The position numbers and the translations under genes are program-made. This document shows, piece by piece, positions 10,455-21,694 of a DNA stretch of 64,000 nt; within the stretch, counting starts at the first letter, position 1; each line of letters begins with the position of its first letter. The DNA is taken from NCBI GenBank assembly GCA_023974075.1, contig CM043803.1, forward strand, positions 5,119,495 to 5,183,494, read 5' to 3'. Below the pieces are notes generated by a model. It was not told where the DNA came from. It was given only the letters and a program-made list of their open reading frames with translations, and searched no databases. The DNA is from Chaenocephalus aceratus (taxonomy: Eukaryota > Chordata > Actinopteri > Perciformes > Channichthyidae).

Positions 10455-11873
10455 ATGCATAGTGGCACTACACCCGACTTTTCTAGTGCGGGACGCGCCT
10501 ACGGGTGCTGTCCTTTCACGGAAGGTGGTCACCACGGACGCATGTCAGACAGGCTGATAGGGTATTTACGAGGGTCGCCCGGTGAGAGGTCTCTAGAGCA
10601 GAGATCTCCAGCGTGCACACGTAAATTACCCGGAGCTTTTAGCGGTGTTCCCCACCCTAAAACGCTTCCTGCCTTCTCTCAGAGGACACCATGTCCTCGT
10701 GAGGACAGACAACACGATATCGTGTATGAACCGCCAAGGGAGGTTGCGTTGTCTCCAGTCACACACACTGGCACACAAACTGATCCCTTGGAGCGGCAGA
10801 CTATGGGCCTGACCCGTGAGTGGTACAATCTGAATACAGTGGGACTCCCTCAGAAGGTGATAAACACTATTCAGAGTGTGAGAGCTTCCTCCACCAGGTC
10901 TCTTTACGACTGTAAGTGGAGGGTGTTTGAGGAGTGGTGCCTTCAAGAAGGGCACATCTATTTTCAATGTCCTGTCGGGGTGATTTTATCATTTCTACAG
11001 GACTTGATCGATAAACACAGAGCTTTCTCCACGATCAAGGTGTACCTGGCTGCTATTGCTGCATACCATGTGGGCTTTGAGGGTAAGACGGCTAGCCAAC
11101 ATCCTTTGGTCTGCCGTTTTATGAAGGGAGCTCGCAGGCTCCTCCCTGTCTCCAGGTCGCTGGTGCCCTTATGGGACCTGGCAGTGGTTTTAAATGGGCT
11201 CAGAATGACCCCATTTGAACCCCTGGAAGGAGCTGACATGAAACATCTGTCACTCAAGACAGTGCTGTTACTGGCCCTGGCATCCGCCAAGCGGGTCAGC
11301 GATATTCATGCACTGTCTGTACATCCCTCATGCACTCAGTTCGCCCCAGGGCAAACGAGAGTGTTGTTGAAGCCCAACCCTGCCTTTACACCAAAGGTGG
11401 TTGGTTCGTGTACCCCAATTGACATTGAGGCATTTCCTCCGCTTCTGGTTTCCTCCGGGGAGCAACAGCAGGATCTGTTGTGTCCAGTCCGGGCTTTACA
11501 CACATATATGGTCAGATCAAAAGAGCTTCGTCTTAATGACCAACTCTTCGTGTCCTGGGCTAACCCTCACAAGGGCAAGCCTGTTACTAAGCAACGGCTC
11601 TCCCACTGGATTGTGGAGGCAATTGCTTTGGCCTATACGAGTCAGAATTTGCAAGCACCTTCGGGTCTGCGGGGCTCACTCGACTCGGGGCCTGGCTACA
11701 TCCTGGGCTTTGTTCAAGGGTGTTTCCATCCAAGACATCTGTGCAGCGGCGAGCTGGTCCTCGCAGCTCACTTTTGTCCGCTTTTACAGGCTAGACGTCT
11801 CCGCTCCAAGCGTGGCCCGAGCAGTGCTGGGCACCTTGTTGAGTCGGGACTCTACCTGTTAAATTCTGGTTGA
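10455..11873 (+). pseudogene. DIRS tyrosine recombinase, copy 1, broken by one extra base
   Basis: The ORF shares its body with copy 2: WYNLNTVGLPQKVINTI, then a SAM-like N-terminal segment (TRSLYDCKWRVFEEWCLQ), FSTIKVYLAAIAAYHVGF and the first catalytic arginine region (ASAKRVSDIHAL). Near 11670 it has GCGGGGCTCACTC where copy 2 has GCGGGCTCACTC. The extra G shifts the frame just before the H-S-T-R box, so the HxxR, the tryptophan region and the nucleophilic tyrosine are lost; the correct residues continue in another frame to about 11862. Relative to copy 2 it also lacks about 420 bp between ERQT and MGLTREW. It is predicted to be inactive. Confidence 0.8.
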
Positions 11874-11921
11874 TCGGTGATTTTCGAGATAAGCTCGTCT
11901 GGCAATACGGGAGCTACAATA

Positions 11922-12018
11922 TCCCATAGTGAGACATCGAACGGAGTGTTATGAATGAGAACTATAGGTTACTTACGTAACCCCAGGCTTCAGAGTAACA
12001 TGAAGTGAGATGTCTCAC
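11922..12018. repeat. DIRS internal complementary region, copy 1
   Basis: The first part (11922-11960) is the reverse complement of the left end (ATAACACTCCGTTCGATG...CTATGGGA). The second part (11961-12018) is the reverse complement of the right end (about 12204-12262). The two end sequences meet at GAGAACTATAGG, which reads as the joined ends of a circular intermediate. This is the internal complementary region that defines DIRS elements and templates completion of their ends. Confidence 0.85.
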
Positions 12019-12041
12019 CAGACGGCCCTCCTTGCTATGGT

Positions 12042-12212
12042 GAAGCGAGAAGAGGTGCTTATTTTGAATGACCCATGCGTCGTGGCGCAAGCTACTTATA
12101 GGGGGTGATTTCCCCTGACGCTGACGTCAAGATCACCAGCCAATCAGGATTGGCGTAATGAGATTGATGCTTCTGTTTGCTCCGCGATGAGGCGCATCCC
12201 ATAGTGAGACAT
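12042..12212. repeat. right inverted terminal repeat of DIRS copy 1
   Basis: Reverse complement of 7718-7891, including the CRE and paired CCAAT boxes. Beyond it, 12213-12260 is the unique right tip (ATGTTACTC...GTAAGTAACCTATAG) that is mirrored in the internal complementary region. Confidence 0.85.
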
Positions 12213-12264
12213 CTCATTTCATGTTACTCTTAGTACTGGGGTTACGTAAGTAACCTATAGTTCT

Positions 12265-12965
12265 GGTCCAGGCTCTCATCATCTCACGCCTAGACTACTG
12301 CAACTCCCTCCTGGCTGGTCCACCTGCATGTGCCATCCGACCTCTGCAGCTCATCCAGAATGCAGCTGCTCGCCTGGTCTTCAACCTTCCTAAATTCTCC
12401 CACACCACGCCGCTCCTCCGCTGCCTTCACTGGCTTCTGATAACTGCGAGAATCCACTTCAAGACAATGGTACTTGCGTACCATGCTGCGAATGGATCTG
12501 GCCCTTCCTACATCCAGGACATGGTTAAACCGTACACCCCAGCACATGCACTCCGCTCTGCATCAACCAAACGGCTCGCTGCACCATCGCTGCGAAGGGG
12601 ACCCAAGTTCCCATCAGCAAAAACACGTGGGTTTGCTATCCTGGCTCCAAAATGGTGGAATGAGCTCCCCATTGACATCAGGACAGCAGATAGCTTACAC
12701 ACCTTCCGGCGCAGACTGAAAACTCATCTCTTTCGACTCCACTTCGAGCGATAGAACTATTAACAAAGCACTTATATACTAATAAAGGGCTGGCTTACCT
12801 AAAGCCAGTTGAGTAGCACTTGAAATGTTTTTGCTCTATGAAGCCTGATGTACTTATATGATTCTGTTTTCTTCAAGTTTGTATTTTGTTGGTCGAACGC
12901 ACTTATTGTAAGTCGCTTTGGATAAAAGCGTCAGCTAAATGCAATGTAATGTAATGTAATGTAAA
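12265..12965 (+). pseudogene. L2-type LINE reverse transcriptase C terminus and 3' end
   Basis: The ORF continues the LINE frame cut at 7159: QALIISRLDYCNSLLAG, IQNAAARLVFNLPKFSHTTP, LAYHAANGSGPSYIQDMV, APKWWNELPIDIR and KTHLFRLHFER, ending at TAG 12752-12754. The 3' UTR ends with GTAAGTCGCTTTGGATAAAA and a short (TGTAA)n tail at 12945-12964, both typical of L2/Maui elements in fish. The reading frame stays open across this half, so the copy was young when DIRS copy 1 entered it. Confidence 0.85.
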
Positions 12966-13189
12966 AGAGATAGAAGAATAGGAATCAATGGCTATAAAAG
13001 ATGCAGACCCAGGAAATGGAATACATTTCATGTTTTAACAAAGTGCTTAATTTGAGCCAATGAAAGTTGCATCACATGCAAAGGGAGCAATGAAATAAGT
13101 CGATTAGACTTTTGGTAGATTGCAATTAAAGTGGATGTTTACGGCAAAAGGTCCTAATGAGCCTTCACATGACCTGCAACTCCATGCAG
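12966..13189. other. intergenic spacer, no gene seen
   Basis: AT-rich sequence between the LINE tail and the GACTCG-rich element; nothing recognisable. Confidence 0.5.
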
Positions 13190-14625
13190 AGATGGAGTAC
13201 TCGAGTCCCGGACTGGGACTCGAGTGCCGATTTTCAGGACTCATGACTCGCACACTGATTGACCCGACTTGGACTCGTGAATTCTTCCCCCCACGATGAC
13301 TCGGACTACACTTGTACATTGACGCTCCGACTTGGACAAGTTTTCTCTGGAGTCTGATGTCCTCATCATTTTGCATGCTAAGTAGCCATGTGTTTTCTGG
13401 GGCTTAATCTTTATTGATAGCATTTAAACATTCACTATAATAATTGTAGCGTCCCCGGCTGAATGATGGTCAGACTCTCCAACTGATGGTATCTGTTTAT
13501 TGCACACCCTTGCTTGTATACAATCATTACCAACATAAGAGCTTGTGCCCTTATCAGCCAGGTGCTATAAACCCAATGTAACTATTTAGTATATGTTAAT
13601 TTATTTGTCATTGTTATGGAAATCTGAGACCCAATACTGTGGAGATTCACAAGTCAGGAAGATCAAAACAAATAAATGGTGAAACAGACAGAGTTGTCTT
13701 TCTGGTTATTTATTTGAAGCTTCAAATACATAAGATACAATAAAATAGACAGGTCACAGAGTATAGAATAGTTTGCGTGAGTGTGCGCAGTACAATATAG
13801 TCACAAAGCTTATATACAGCAAAGGGAGGGAAGTTCAGAAATCTGTCTTCACACGGTATTAGATTCCTGGCCTTGAGCTGTAGATAGTATAACGGTTCTC
13901 AGAATAGGGAAGTTCTCGTGTGACTTTGTGTGAGTCTCAACCCAGTAGCCAAATCAGCTCTGTGGCCTTGAAGCGCTTGGGAATAAACCCACAGTAGAGT
14001 AGATAGAAGAAAACAGCACATCTCAGGAAATGAGAAGCATTTGGTTTAAACATATAAGGATATTATAAAAATGTCCACTACATCATCTATCCTTCATTAT
14101 ACATGTGTGTTTACACTGCTCCTTTGTCCATTGACTTCCGGTAAAAGTTCCTTCAAAATAAGAGTCCCGAGCTTATTACTATCAAAATAAAAGTGCAAAA
14201 TTAAAACTTTATCTTAAGAAAATATTGGCATACAAATATAATCACTTCTCTAAAAAGGTAACTCATTTTAAATATAGTTAGACATATTAAAGATCATTTA
14301 CAATAATAATATAAATATAATTTGTATAGCACCTATTCCAAGAATTGTAGCCAAACTCGCTTCACAGCAGTTCAATAGACACATACAATGACAGGATGAA
14401 AGCAATGTAGAGGAGCAGCTACATTTCAACACATATATCCACGAAGATTAATACATGAAGACTTGTGACTCGGACTTGACCTCTTCTTGGGTGACTCGGA
14501 CACAGGTAATGATGACTCGACTCAGACTCGACTACGAATCTCCCTAGGTGACTCGGACTTGGACTCGAAGAGTGATGACTCGAGAGTGACTAGGACTCGT
14601 GAATTGGTGACTTGACTACAACACT
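13190..14625. mobile_element. GACTCG-rich hAT-like MITE, split by an LTR
   Basis: Both flanks (13190-13345 and 14460-14625) are made of degenerate GACTCGGACTTGGACTCG phrases, a composition known from a widespread nonautonomous fish DNA element. The outer right edge reads GTGACTTGACTACAACACT. The middle is occupied by a solo LTR at 13445-14082 and AT-rich sequence. No clean target duplication was found, so the family and exact borders are uncertain. Confidence 0.45.
13445..14082 (-). mobile_element. solo LTR, about 638 bp, minus orientation
   Basis: Its tips are TGTAGCGTCC and GTCCACTACA, giving TGTAG...CTACA inverted ends. Read on the minus strand it starts TGTAGTGGACATTTTTA, has a TATATAAGC promoter box (rc of about 13808-13816) and then AATAAA signals (rc of about 13705-13720). 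The flanks (TAAT and TCAT) match at 3 of 4 positions, so the duplication is degraded or absent. It sits inside the GACTCG-rich element. Confidence 0.55.
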
Positions 14626-17368
14626 GGCTCCATGTATGACCTGACTTTTCTGACATAAGGACGGTTTGGCAGTCTTGGCACTCTTTTAAAGATTACAACA
14701 TGTTCTACTTCTGTGTCCAGGTTCAGAAGTCATCCATGCCTGGAGTGCATTCCTGGCCACGTAACAAGGATGAGACAAACTTAAAAGATGAGAGCCGAGT
14801 TAAGGCTTGGCAAAGAAAACATTCAATCCCCTGAAATCTACAGAGATGGATGTCTGGAAATTCTTTACAAAAGCACATCTTATGAATTTTAACAGCTCTA
14901 CCCTCCCATCTGTCTGGGCAAGACAAAGTACAGAAACACACAGTTTTCCCTTGGAGGTTTGACAGAGATATCAAAGATAGACTTTGTCAATTGCTCCGTG
15001 AATTCAACCAATTAGGCCAAGACAGCCAGATGAAACTTTCTGACAGCATGACTAAACTATGGGGCTAATTTGAAACAACGTTTTAGATCAGAGTCTAGAC
15101 TTCTTGGACGCCAAGTGTACTTTAATTTGTATCAATAGTTAGTTAAACATGTACTTGATGAAAATCCCCCTCTGGTTCATTTCAGGTAAAGTACTACATC
15201 AACAATTGTAAAATAGCAGGTCAGACAAAAATAACGAGTTTCACAATAAAGACACAAATGAGAAATGGATATTTGCTCAGCCAAAGCACAAGGGAAAGAT
15301 TGAATGAAAATGTTGATTCTGGAAGAAAAGGGAAAGGTGGACAATATATTACAAATTGACTACAGATGAATGATGTGCTTTACCTGCTTTTTGTAAAACA
15401 ACTTCCCATCCCTCTGTTGAATGCGGTGCTCAGATTGTCTGGTGGACTCCTATCATCAAATAACAAGAAGCAATCTTCAAAAATAATGGAGCTTGCAATG
15501 TAAGATGGAAGCCAATAAGCCGTGAAAAGAAATAGATTTAAATCGTGATTAGAATTTCAAATCGAAGTTTGTGGTCAATGTAGAGTACAAATATACATTA
15601 GAAAGGCATAGTCTGTGCACAACTCAATAAAGCAACTCTGAATGACACCCAAAAGATGGCTTCCCAGAGTTCGATTATAGTTTGTGCTGTGTTTATTTTT
15701 TACATCCGTTTCATCAAAAAGAAGACAATGTATACAATTTTCATGGAAGAAATAATGTATCTTTTGCCAAGGCCATGTTTGTTCTCTGTTTCATTTTAAA
15801 GTCCTGGATGTTGAAAGGCAACATCTGACTTAATAAAACATAACTTGTATTCAATCTGTCTCTGGATGCCCTTGCAAATAAGTTGGGGCTTTGCTCAGGA
15901 TTTGCCTTTTTGATGAGAAAATGCCAGATGAAATGAAAGCCCATCTTTCTAAATGAGAGAGAATTAGCTCATAGACAGAAGATTGTGAGGGAGCCGTCTC
16001 ACTTGGGCAATTGTATAATAACTCTATCTAATAACAGTCAATTCTTCAGTCGGAGCCCTTCCTGGTTTCTGACTGGGTTTTGAATGACTATCTTGTGAAT
16101 TACCTGCGAGAGCCGTATCACTAATGGCTTTTTAATCACCTTGAAAATCACTATATCCACCTCAAAACCCGTTCTCTTTTACTTGTAGAGAAACATTCAC
16201 GTTGCCTTAATGAAACAAGCACAGACTGTTATTGTTTTTCTGTTGGTTTGTTTTTCTGTTTGGGGTGAAGCTGGCTCATTCTTTAAAGCATCTTCCATTG
16301 CCAATCTCCAATGTATTTACTGGTTCATCTCTGACAAATCAACAAAAAGGCACTGGAATAAAAAGAAAAAGGAAGAAAGGAGAAACAGAAGGGGACATTG
16401 CGATCCCTTGGCTGAATGTATGGGGAAGATAATCTAAATTGAGTCAAATCCATAAAAAAATGGTATTAGACTTTCATGGTGTAGCATCAGTGCAGAGAGT
16501 AACTAATAAGGGAATTAATCCCACTGCTACAGCTCACAGGCTTCCACTGCCTCGTCCTGCTTCCCTAATCTATCATTTCCTTCCCTTATAAACAAATACT
16601 ATGCTCATTCACTCATGTCGTTGATATAATGGAGGAACCGCAAAAGCATGAAAATGCCACTAGTTTAGGTGTCAACTCTCGTTAGTGGAAAACTTGTGTA
16701 TCTAAAAGCGCAGCTTGCAGACGCTTGGCATCGTGCGAGGGGGCAGCTGAAAAGAGTCACATTTTTCTCTGAGTATTTGCCAATTCTTCACAACCATTAT
16801 AATGATAGCGTAATGGTTTGGCAAAGGGCCAGAAGCCACAGTGTCATATGAGAATGCTAAAAACATTTAAACGGTTCAATGGTACCCTTTATTACATTCT
16901 CTGAAAATAAAAGAGACTGCTTAGGCGTCAGCCAAAGGCAAAAACAAGGGAATCTAAAGTGCTCCTTAGACACATGGATACAGTAGCAATGCAATATTAG
17001 CACAGCAGAGAAGCTGAGATTGATGACTGTCAATTTTAAGAAGCACAGACAGATTTATGTAAGGATAATAAAAATACACCAATTAACAGACTTCTTCTCG
17101 CTGTTAAACAACCTTTTTACAGCTTGTCTCTCAAAAAAGGACTACAAGTTTAAAGAGCATTAGACTTCAACATGAAGACTTAGGTCTTTTGGGGCGAGCA
17201 GAGAAATTCTTCTGTTGTTCTTTCGTGATTTTGTCTATTCTACAGTACTGCAATACTACCCAGTAAAAGTGTTTGTCAACAGCTTTCAAATCAAAACTGC
17301 TCCACCTGTTAAAAATCTGCTCAAAGATTGTTAGTCAACTCTGTCGGAGACTTCATGACCCAGTATAT
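14626..17368. other. intergenic, no gene seen
   Basis: About 2.7 kb with short chance ORFs only. Codon patterns, splice context and RNA-gene signals are absent to the eye, and no repeat boundary is evident. Confidence 0.5.
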
Positions 17369-18570
17369 CAGGGGTATTCAACTAAAATTCAACGAGGTCC
17401 AGTTAGAGAAAATCTCCCCATGCAAAGGTCGGGAACATCAAAATGTATAACTTGCTTTATGAATTAGTGTGATATTGAAGTAGCCTGCAGCTTTATCAAC
17501 GTCTGCATGTAATCAACAACTGACTGCCAATCAAATAAAGAAAGTACATTTAAAAAACAACAATATGTATTGTCCATTAACATTGCACTCTACAGATATA
17601 CAGTAAAATACTGTAGATATGTGTAATGTTCCTCTCGGCTTGCATTTAAAAATAAATAAAATAGCTTTTGAAAATGTGTGCATCTTAAAAGTGCTTAATT
17701 TTAGATAAATAAAATAAAGTGTAGCAACAGCTTGAGTTTCCCTTTTTCTTTGTTTCACATCATGACTTAACAGTTTCAGCCGATTATAGAACAATATCAG
17801 TCTTTACACATCATAACAATTGAACAGTTTTAAAGTTTCTCTTTCTTTCCCTCTTATATTGCAGTCCCTCACTCACTTTTGTTTAATTCAGTGCGAGAAT
17901 TGAGCTGGAGCTTGTCCTGCCAGGAGTTTAAATCTGGGCCATGGTGTCAGGGCCATTCTCATACACACATGCAGGTGCTCATTGGTTAGCCTCGGTTAGC
18001 CTGCCCTGGAACGATATTTAGTTTTAATTTTGATCCTGGTGGACTGATCATATTGGACTCTGAGAGTGCTTATTTTTTGTGACCTCAGTTCTAACTTGAG
18101 AGGGAATGTTTGGTCAAACACTTTGTATTTTGTCTCATAGTGGCGTTTTGGCACTTTTAATGAGCGCCACGGTCTCTGAACAAATGAGACACACTGGTTC
18201 GGTGCTCCCAGTGCGCAGGATGAACATGAATGAGTCCGTCCACTTTCCTCTTCTTGGAGGGCGCCATGTGTAATTATTTGTCTCTCCCTGTCTGCTGCTA
18301 ACACGCATGTTCACTCTCCTCTTCTCTCCCTATATCGCTAATTATTCTCTTCACTCACTTTCCTCTCTGCCGCTCTCTCATCTCTTCTTCTGTGTTTCTC
18401 TCCCTGTATCGCTCACTCGTCTCTTTCGCCCCCTGTCGGCGGCGGTTAAAATAGAATCGCCCCGTCAAAATTGAAATCCCCTATTAATGTATTGATTATA
18501 GGTCCGGGTCCGTATAGGTCGGCGTCGGCGTCTGGGTCCGGATCCGGACCGCGGTCCGCCTGTTACTGAA
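17369..18570. mobile_element. hAT-like nonautonomous element (CAGGGGTATTCAA end)
   Basis: The left edge CAGGGGTATTCAACTAAAA followed by CAACGAGGTCCAGTTAGAGA is a familiar fish hAT-type end. The right part (18430-18565) is rich in GGTCCG/GGCGTCGG and ends GGTCCGCCTGTTACTGAA, a degenerate inverted version. The interior has no transposase. The right border and target duplication are unclear. Confidence 0.5.
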
Positions 18571-18829
18571 CTATGCAGTATATCATAACAACCTTATGAT
18601 GCTGTCCAACAACATTATCTCTGACCCAAACCATGTTCTTTACAGCGAATATGAACTGCTACCATCTAATCGGAGATACAGGGTCCAATAAAGTCACACT
18701 GAAGCACTCCTTTGTGCACCAGTCAATCCTCACAGTAAATACAGAGCTAAATCCCAGATCAAATGCACACTAAAGGGTCTTTGAGCTATTTCTCTCAGTG
18801 ATATGTTAAATGTTTGTGGTTTGTTTTTC

Positions 18830-18943
18830 ATGTATTATTGTGTCTTGATATTTGTCTATGTTGATGTTCACATGGAGCTGCTGTGATGCAAGTCAAATTT
18901 CAGACTTGATCTGACCATTAAAGTATTATCGTATCGAACTGAG
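18830..18943 (+). mobile_element. non-LTR element 3' tail fragment
   Basis: The phrase GATGCAAGTCAAATTTCAGA then TGACCATTAAAGTATTATCG with a short TATCG repeat resembles the 3' tails of LINE/SINE families in fish. The upstream extent is unknown. Confidence 0.4.
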
Positions 18944-19600
18944 ACTGCACATCAAAAGTCATCATAGAGCCTCCCAATTGTATACACCATTGTTTGCCCC
19001 AATGCTAACACACAATGAACTGCGACCTTAGCTTTGGGTTATGAAGGACAAGCCATTGTCAGTTTTGACTGGAAGTGAATTGGTATGGAGTGAGGGATGT
19101 CACATATAAAGGGGCGCAGGCCCTAACAGCTTTTTAGCCCTGTGTTTGTCCCATGGGATGATCCATAATTCATGTGGGAGCCATGCACTTGTCACTGGGG
19201 CTCTGTATAGTGAGGTTTACAAAGAGGAAAGGTGTGGGTGAATAGCAAACACAAATGTGATGCATCTTCCAGCATCATCCTCCAAGAGCACAGCTCAGTT
19301 CCTTTACGTGTCTGCATGATAATGTGGAACTGGAGTTGTAAGCAACGGTGGCCTTGTTGTGTGCATTCATGTTTAATATGCTTGTCGTTGACTCAGTCAC
19401 TCGCATGGACAGATCTAGAGACTGAAATATTTGGCGAGTTTGGAAATAAAAGAAATACGAGATTTATCAAGCCTCGATGACACTTGTAGGGTGGGTCTAC
19501 ATTCACATACCTCCTTATTATCTCTCTATGGCAAAATGACATGAACACATGTACATATAAGACAGCCAGTAGAAAATAGACAGTCTATAGTTACCATATA
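18944..19600. other. intergenic, no gene seen
   Basis: Unique-looking sequence; only chance ORFs. Confidence 0.45.
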
Positions 19601-19830
19601 TAGGGCTGGGCTATAGAACAACATTATATCTATATTGTGACAGGAGACTAAATATTGTCTTAGATTTAGGATATCGTCATACGTGTCATCTTTTCCTGGT
19701 TTTAAAAGCTGCTAACAGTAAAGTGATGTCATTTTCTGAACTTACTGGCTGCATAGTTGTTTGCCTTTGTGTAGACATTTAGTGAAAATAAACCCAACAA
19801 TTTTGTTAGTAAAAATGATTGTGGTATTTG
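19601..19830. mobile_element. hAT-like MITE half (TAGGGCTGGGCTATA end)
   Basis: It starts TAGGGCTGGGCTATAGAAC and contains ATATTGTGACAGGAGACTA, ATCTTTTCCTGGTTTTAAA and AAAGTGATGTCATTTTCTGA, phrases I know from a common teleost TAGGGCTG-ended element. Only one end is present, so the copy is truncated. Confidence 0.45.
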
Positions 19831-20659
19831 AGGTCCTCCATATACTGTAGCTTAGCTCTAAGAAAGGCTCAATGAACTCAACAGAAAATGAGTATTGTGA
19901 GCTTCAAAAAAGTTAGTATTTAGGAGCATCTATAAAACATTTGTGCATGGAGTAACCCAACCGTAACCTGTTTTAATATAATCTTGGAAGAGAGTGCAAG
20001 TAGTTACGGTAAAGATTTGCATCATGACAAATCTAAATGTGAAACACAGTGTAAACTCATGGACCATCTGTGTGGCTACCAGCTGACTATTAACATCTAC
20101 TCATATGTATATGAAGGCACAGAGCAGATTTATTTTTCATGTGCATCTTTGATAAGGCCAGTTTAGTTCTCTCTGAAACTCTCAGAAACCTTGTTGACAT
20201 GGAAATTATTGGAAAGCTCCCTCAAATAGCCTTTTCCCCTCAAATGTAACTTGTCAACTCTCTACTATAAAGGTCAATTTCTAGACAGAAGTAAGTGTCA
20301 GAGTAAAGTGACTCTTTACATGCAATAGAATTGTTTACATGACTCAAAATGTAATATTTGTATTTAAGGTAATGTATCATATTTGTATATGCACCTTTTT
20401 TAGGCAACTTTCTTCTGAATCCCCTCATGTTGGTAAAAATACTTAATCACCCCGCAGAGACCCATAATATTTCCTATAATATTATCTCTTTGATAACTCC
20501 GACCAGAGTTATGTTGAGAGCTTCATAGTATGTTGAATACTTAAAACGAAAGTTAGTTATAATTAAATATAATCAATTATATTCTTGTATAACCCACAAT
20601 GAAAATGCTTCATATTTTAGGTTTTTCTATATTTACAACATAAACAAAACAAAGTGGTT
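19831..20659. other. intergenic, no gene seen
   Basis: AT-rich sequence without recognisable genes or repeat ends. Confidence 0.45.
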
Positions 20660-21101
20660 TGTTAAGTTGAGTGTAAGACCTATGATTTATGCCCTGCTCA
20701 CTGATAAGAGAGTAGGCAGTTTCTTCCCTCTCCTCTCACAGCAGGGAGGGGGGCTCCAGACTTAAGCAGAAACACATTGAGGCCTCAAAAAGGTGGTTAT
20801 GTCATAGTCATAGAATATGTCTAGTCATGTTTTGTTTTACACAAACTTGGGAAGGTGTGTCTTATGCCAGAGCCAATAGAATATGTTGGTTGGGTATAGA
20901 GGAGGTGTTTGTGGGTTTTCTATCCGGTTTTTTGAGCATAAAAAGACTGGCTTTTTTGGTTTTCGTCGGGGAGAGGGGGGGTAACCCCTGGTATACTCTC
21001 TCCCGGTAGGCTCTGTCTTTCAGAGCTGGGTTAATAGCTCTCGGTAAGGTTCTCTCAAACTGGGTGAATATCTCTTGCATTTCTTGGTTGGAATGATGAG
21101 G
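20660..21101 (+). other. possible LTR-like promoter region
   Basis: The segment is more GC-rich than its surroundings. It carries GCATAAAAAGACTGG (TATA-like, about 20936) and then a pyrimidine/G-rich stretch (GGGGAGAGGGGGGGTAACCCC) leading directly into two tandem arrays. This resembles the U3/R part of an LTR, with an AATAAACTGATCCC polyadenylation-like phrase further on near 21918. I could not define tips or a duplication, so the LTR reading is tentative. Confidence 0.25.
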
Positions 21102-21207
21102 GAATTGCTTTGAATGCTGAGTGAATTGCTTTGAATGCTGAGTGAATTGCTTTGAATGCTGAGTGAATTGCTTTGAATGCTGAGTGAATTGATTTGAATG
21201 CTGCATG
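21102..21207. repeat. 21-bp tandem repeat, five units
   Basis: The unit GAATTGCTTTGAATGCTGAGT repeats about five times; the outermost units carry substitutions. Since 21 is a multiple of 3, the minus strand stays open and reads as a 7-residue QHSKQFT repeat, probably without meaning. Confidence 0.9.
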
Positions 21208-21227
21208 GAATGATTTTATGGAAGAGG

Positions 21228-21694
21228 TTTTTTGATGGTTTAGTGAAACCCGCCCACGTGAGGAAATCCCTCCGAATCATTGCGGGATTTTGATGGTTTA
21301 GTGAAACCCGCCCACGTGAGGAAATCCCTCCGAATCATTGCGGGATTTTGATGGTTTAGTGAAACCCGCCCACGTGAGGAAATCCCTCCAAATCATTGCG
21401 GGATTTTGATGGTTTAGTGACACCCGCCGACGTGAGGAAATCCCTCCGAATCATTGCGGGATTTTGATGGTTTAGTGAAACCCGCCCACGTGAGGAAATC
21501 CCTCCGAATCATTGCGGGATTTTGATGGTTTAGTGAAACCCGCCCACGTGAGGAAATCCCTCCGAATCATTGCGGGATTTTGATGGTTTAGTGAAACCCG
21601 CCCACGTGAGGAAATCCCTCCGAATCATTGCGGGATTTTGAGTGTTTAGTGAAACCCGCCCACGTGAGGAAATCCCTCCGAATCATTGCGGGAT
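21228..21694. repeat. 58-bp satellite, eight units, E-box in seven
   Basis: Eight near-identical 58-bp units start around 21241, 21299, 21357, 21415, 21473, 21531, 21589 and 21647 (position of TAGTGAAACC). Each has CCCGCCCACGTGAGG and ends TCATTGCGGGA. Seven units contain the palindromic E-box CACGTG; the fourth reads CCGACGTG instead. The near identity of units points to recent amplification. Confidence 0.95.

Larger units (their letters stand above)
7160..12260 (+). mobile_element. DIRS-type tyrosine-recombinase retrotransposon, copy 1
   Basis: The parts in order are: left tip (7160-7172), an inserted solo LTR, the rest of the left inverted terminal repeat (7718-7891), leader, gag-like ORF (8339-9951, broken), a short 45-bp minisatellite, a tyrosine-recombinase ORF (10455-11873, broken), an internal complementary region (11922-12018) and the right inverted repeat (12042-12212) with its tip to 12260. 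Inverted repeats plus an internal complementary region plus a tyrosine recombinase define DIRS elements. No RT/RNase H/methyltransferase region is present between gag and recombinase, so this copy cannot be autonomous. It interrupts an L2 LINE; the sequence GTTCT is found at both junctions. Confidence 0.85.

Noticed and set aside
8339..11873. Crypton (recombinase-only DNA transposon) instead of DIRS
   Set aside because: Inverted terminal repeats, the internal complementary region and a gag-like ORF are DIRS traits and are absent from Cryptons.
16210..16437. 75-codon ORF with a hydrophobic signal-peptide-like start
   Set aside because: The hydrophobic start comes from a T-rich stretch and is followed by low-complexity Lys/Glu; no splice or homology support.
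20862..21206. 114-codon minus-strand ORF with QHSKQFT repeats
   Set aside because: Open only because a 21-bp tandem repeat preserves phase; no sign of a real gene.
21228..21694. CRISPR-like array
   Set aside because: The units are contiguous 58-bp satellite repeats without unique spacers, and the DNA is vertebrate.
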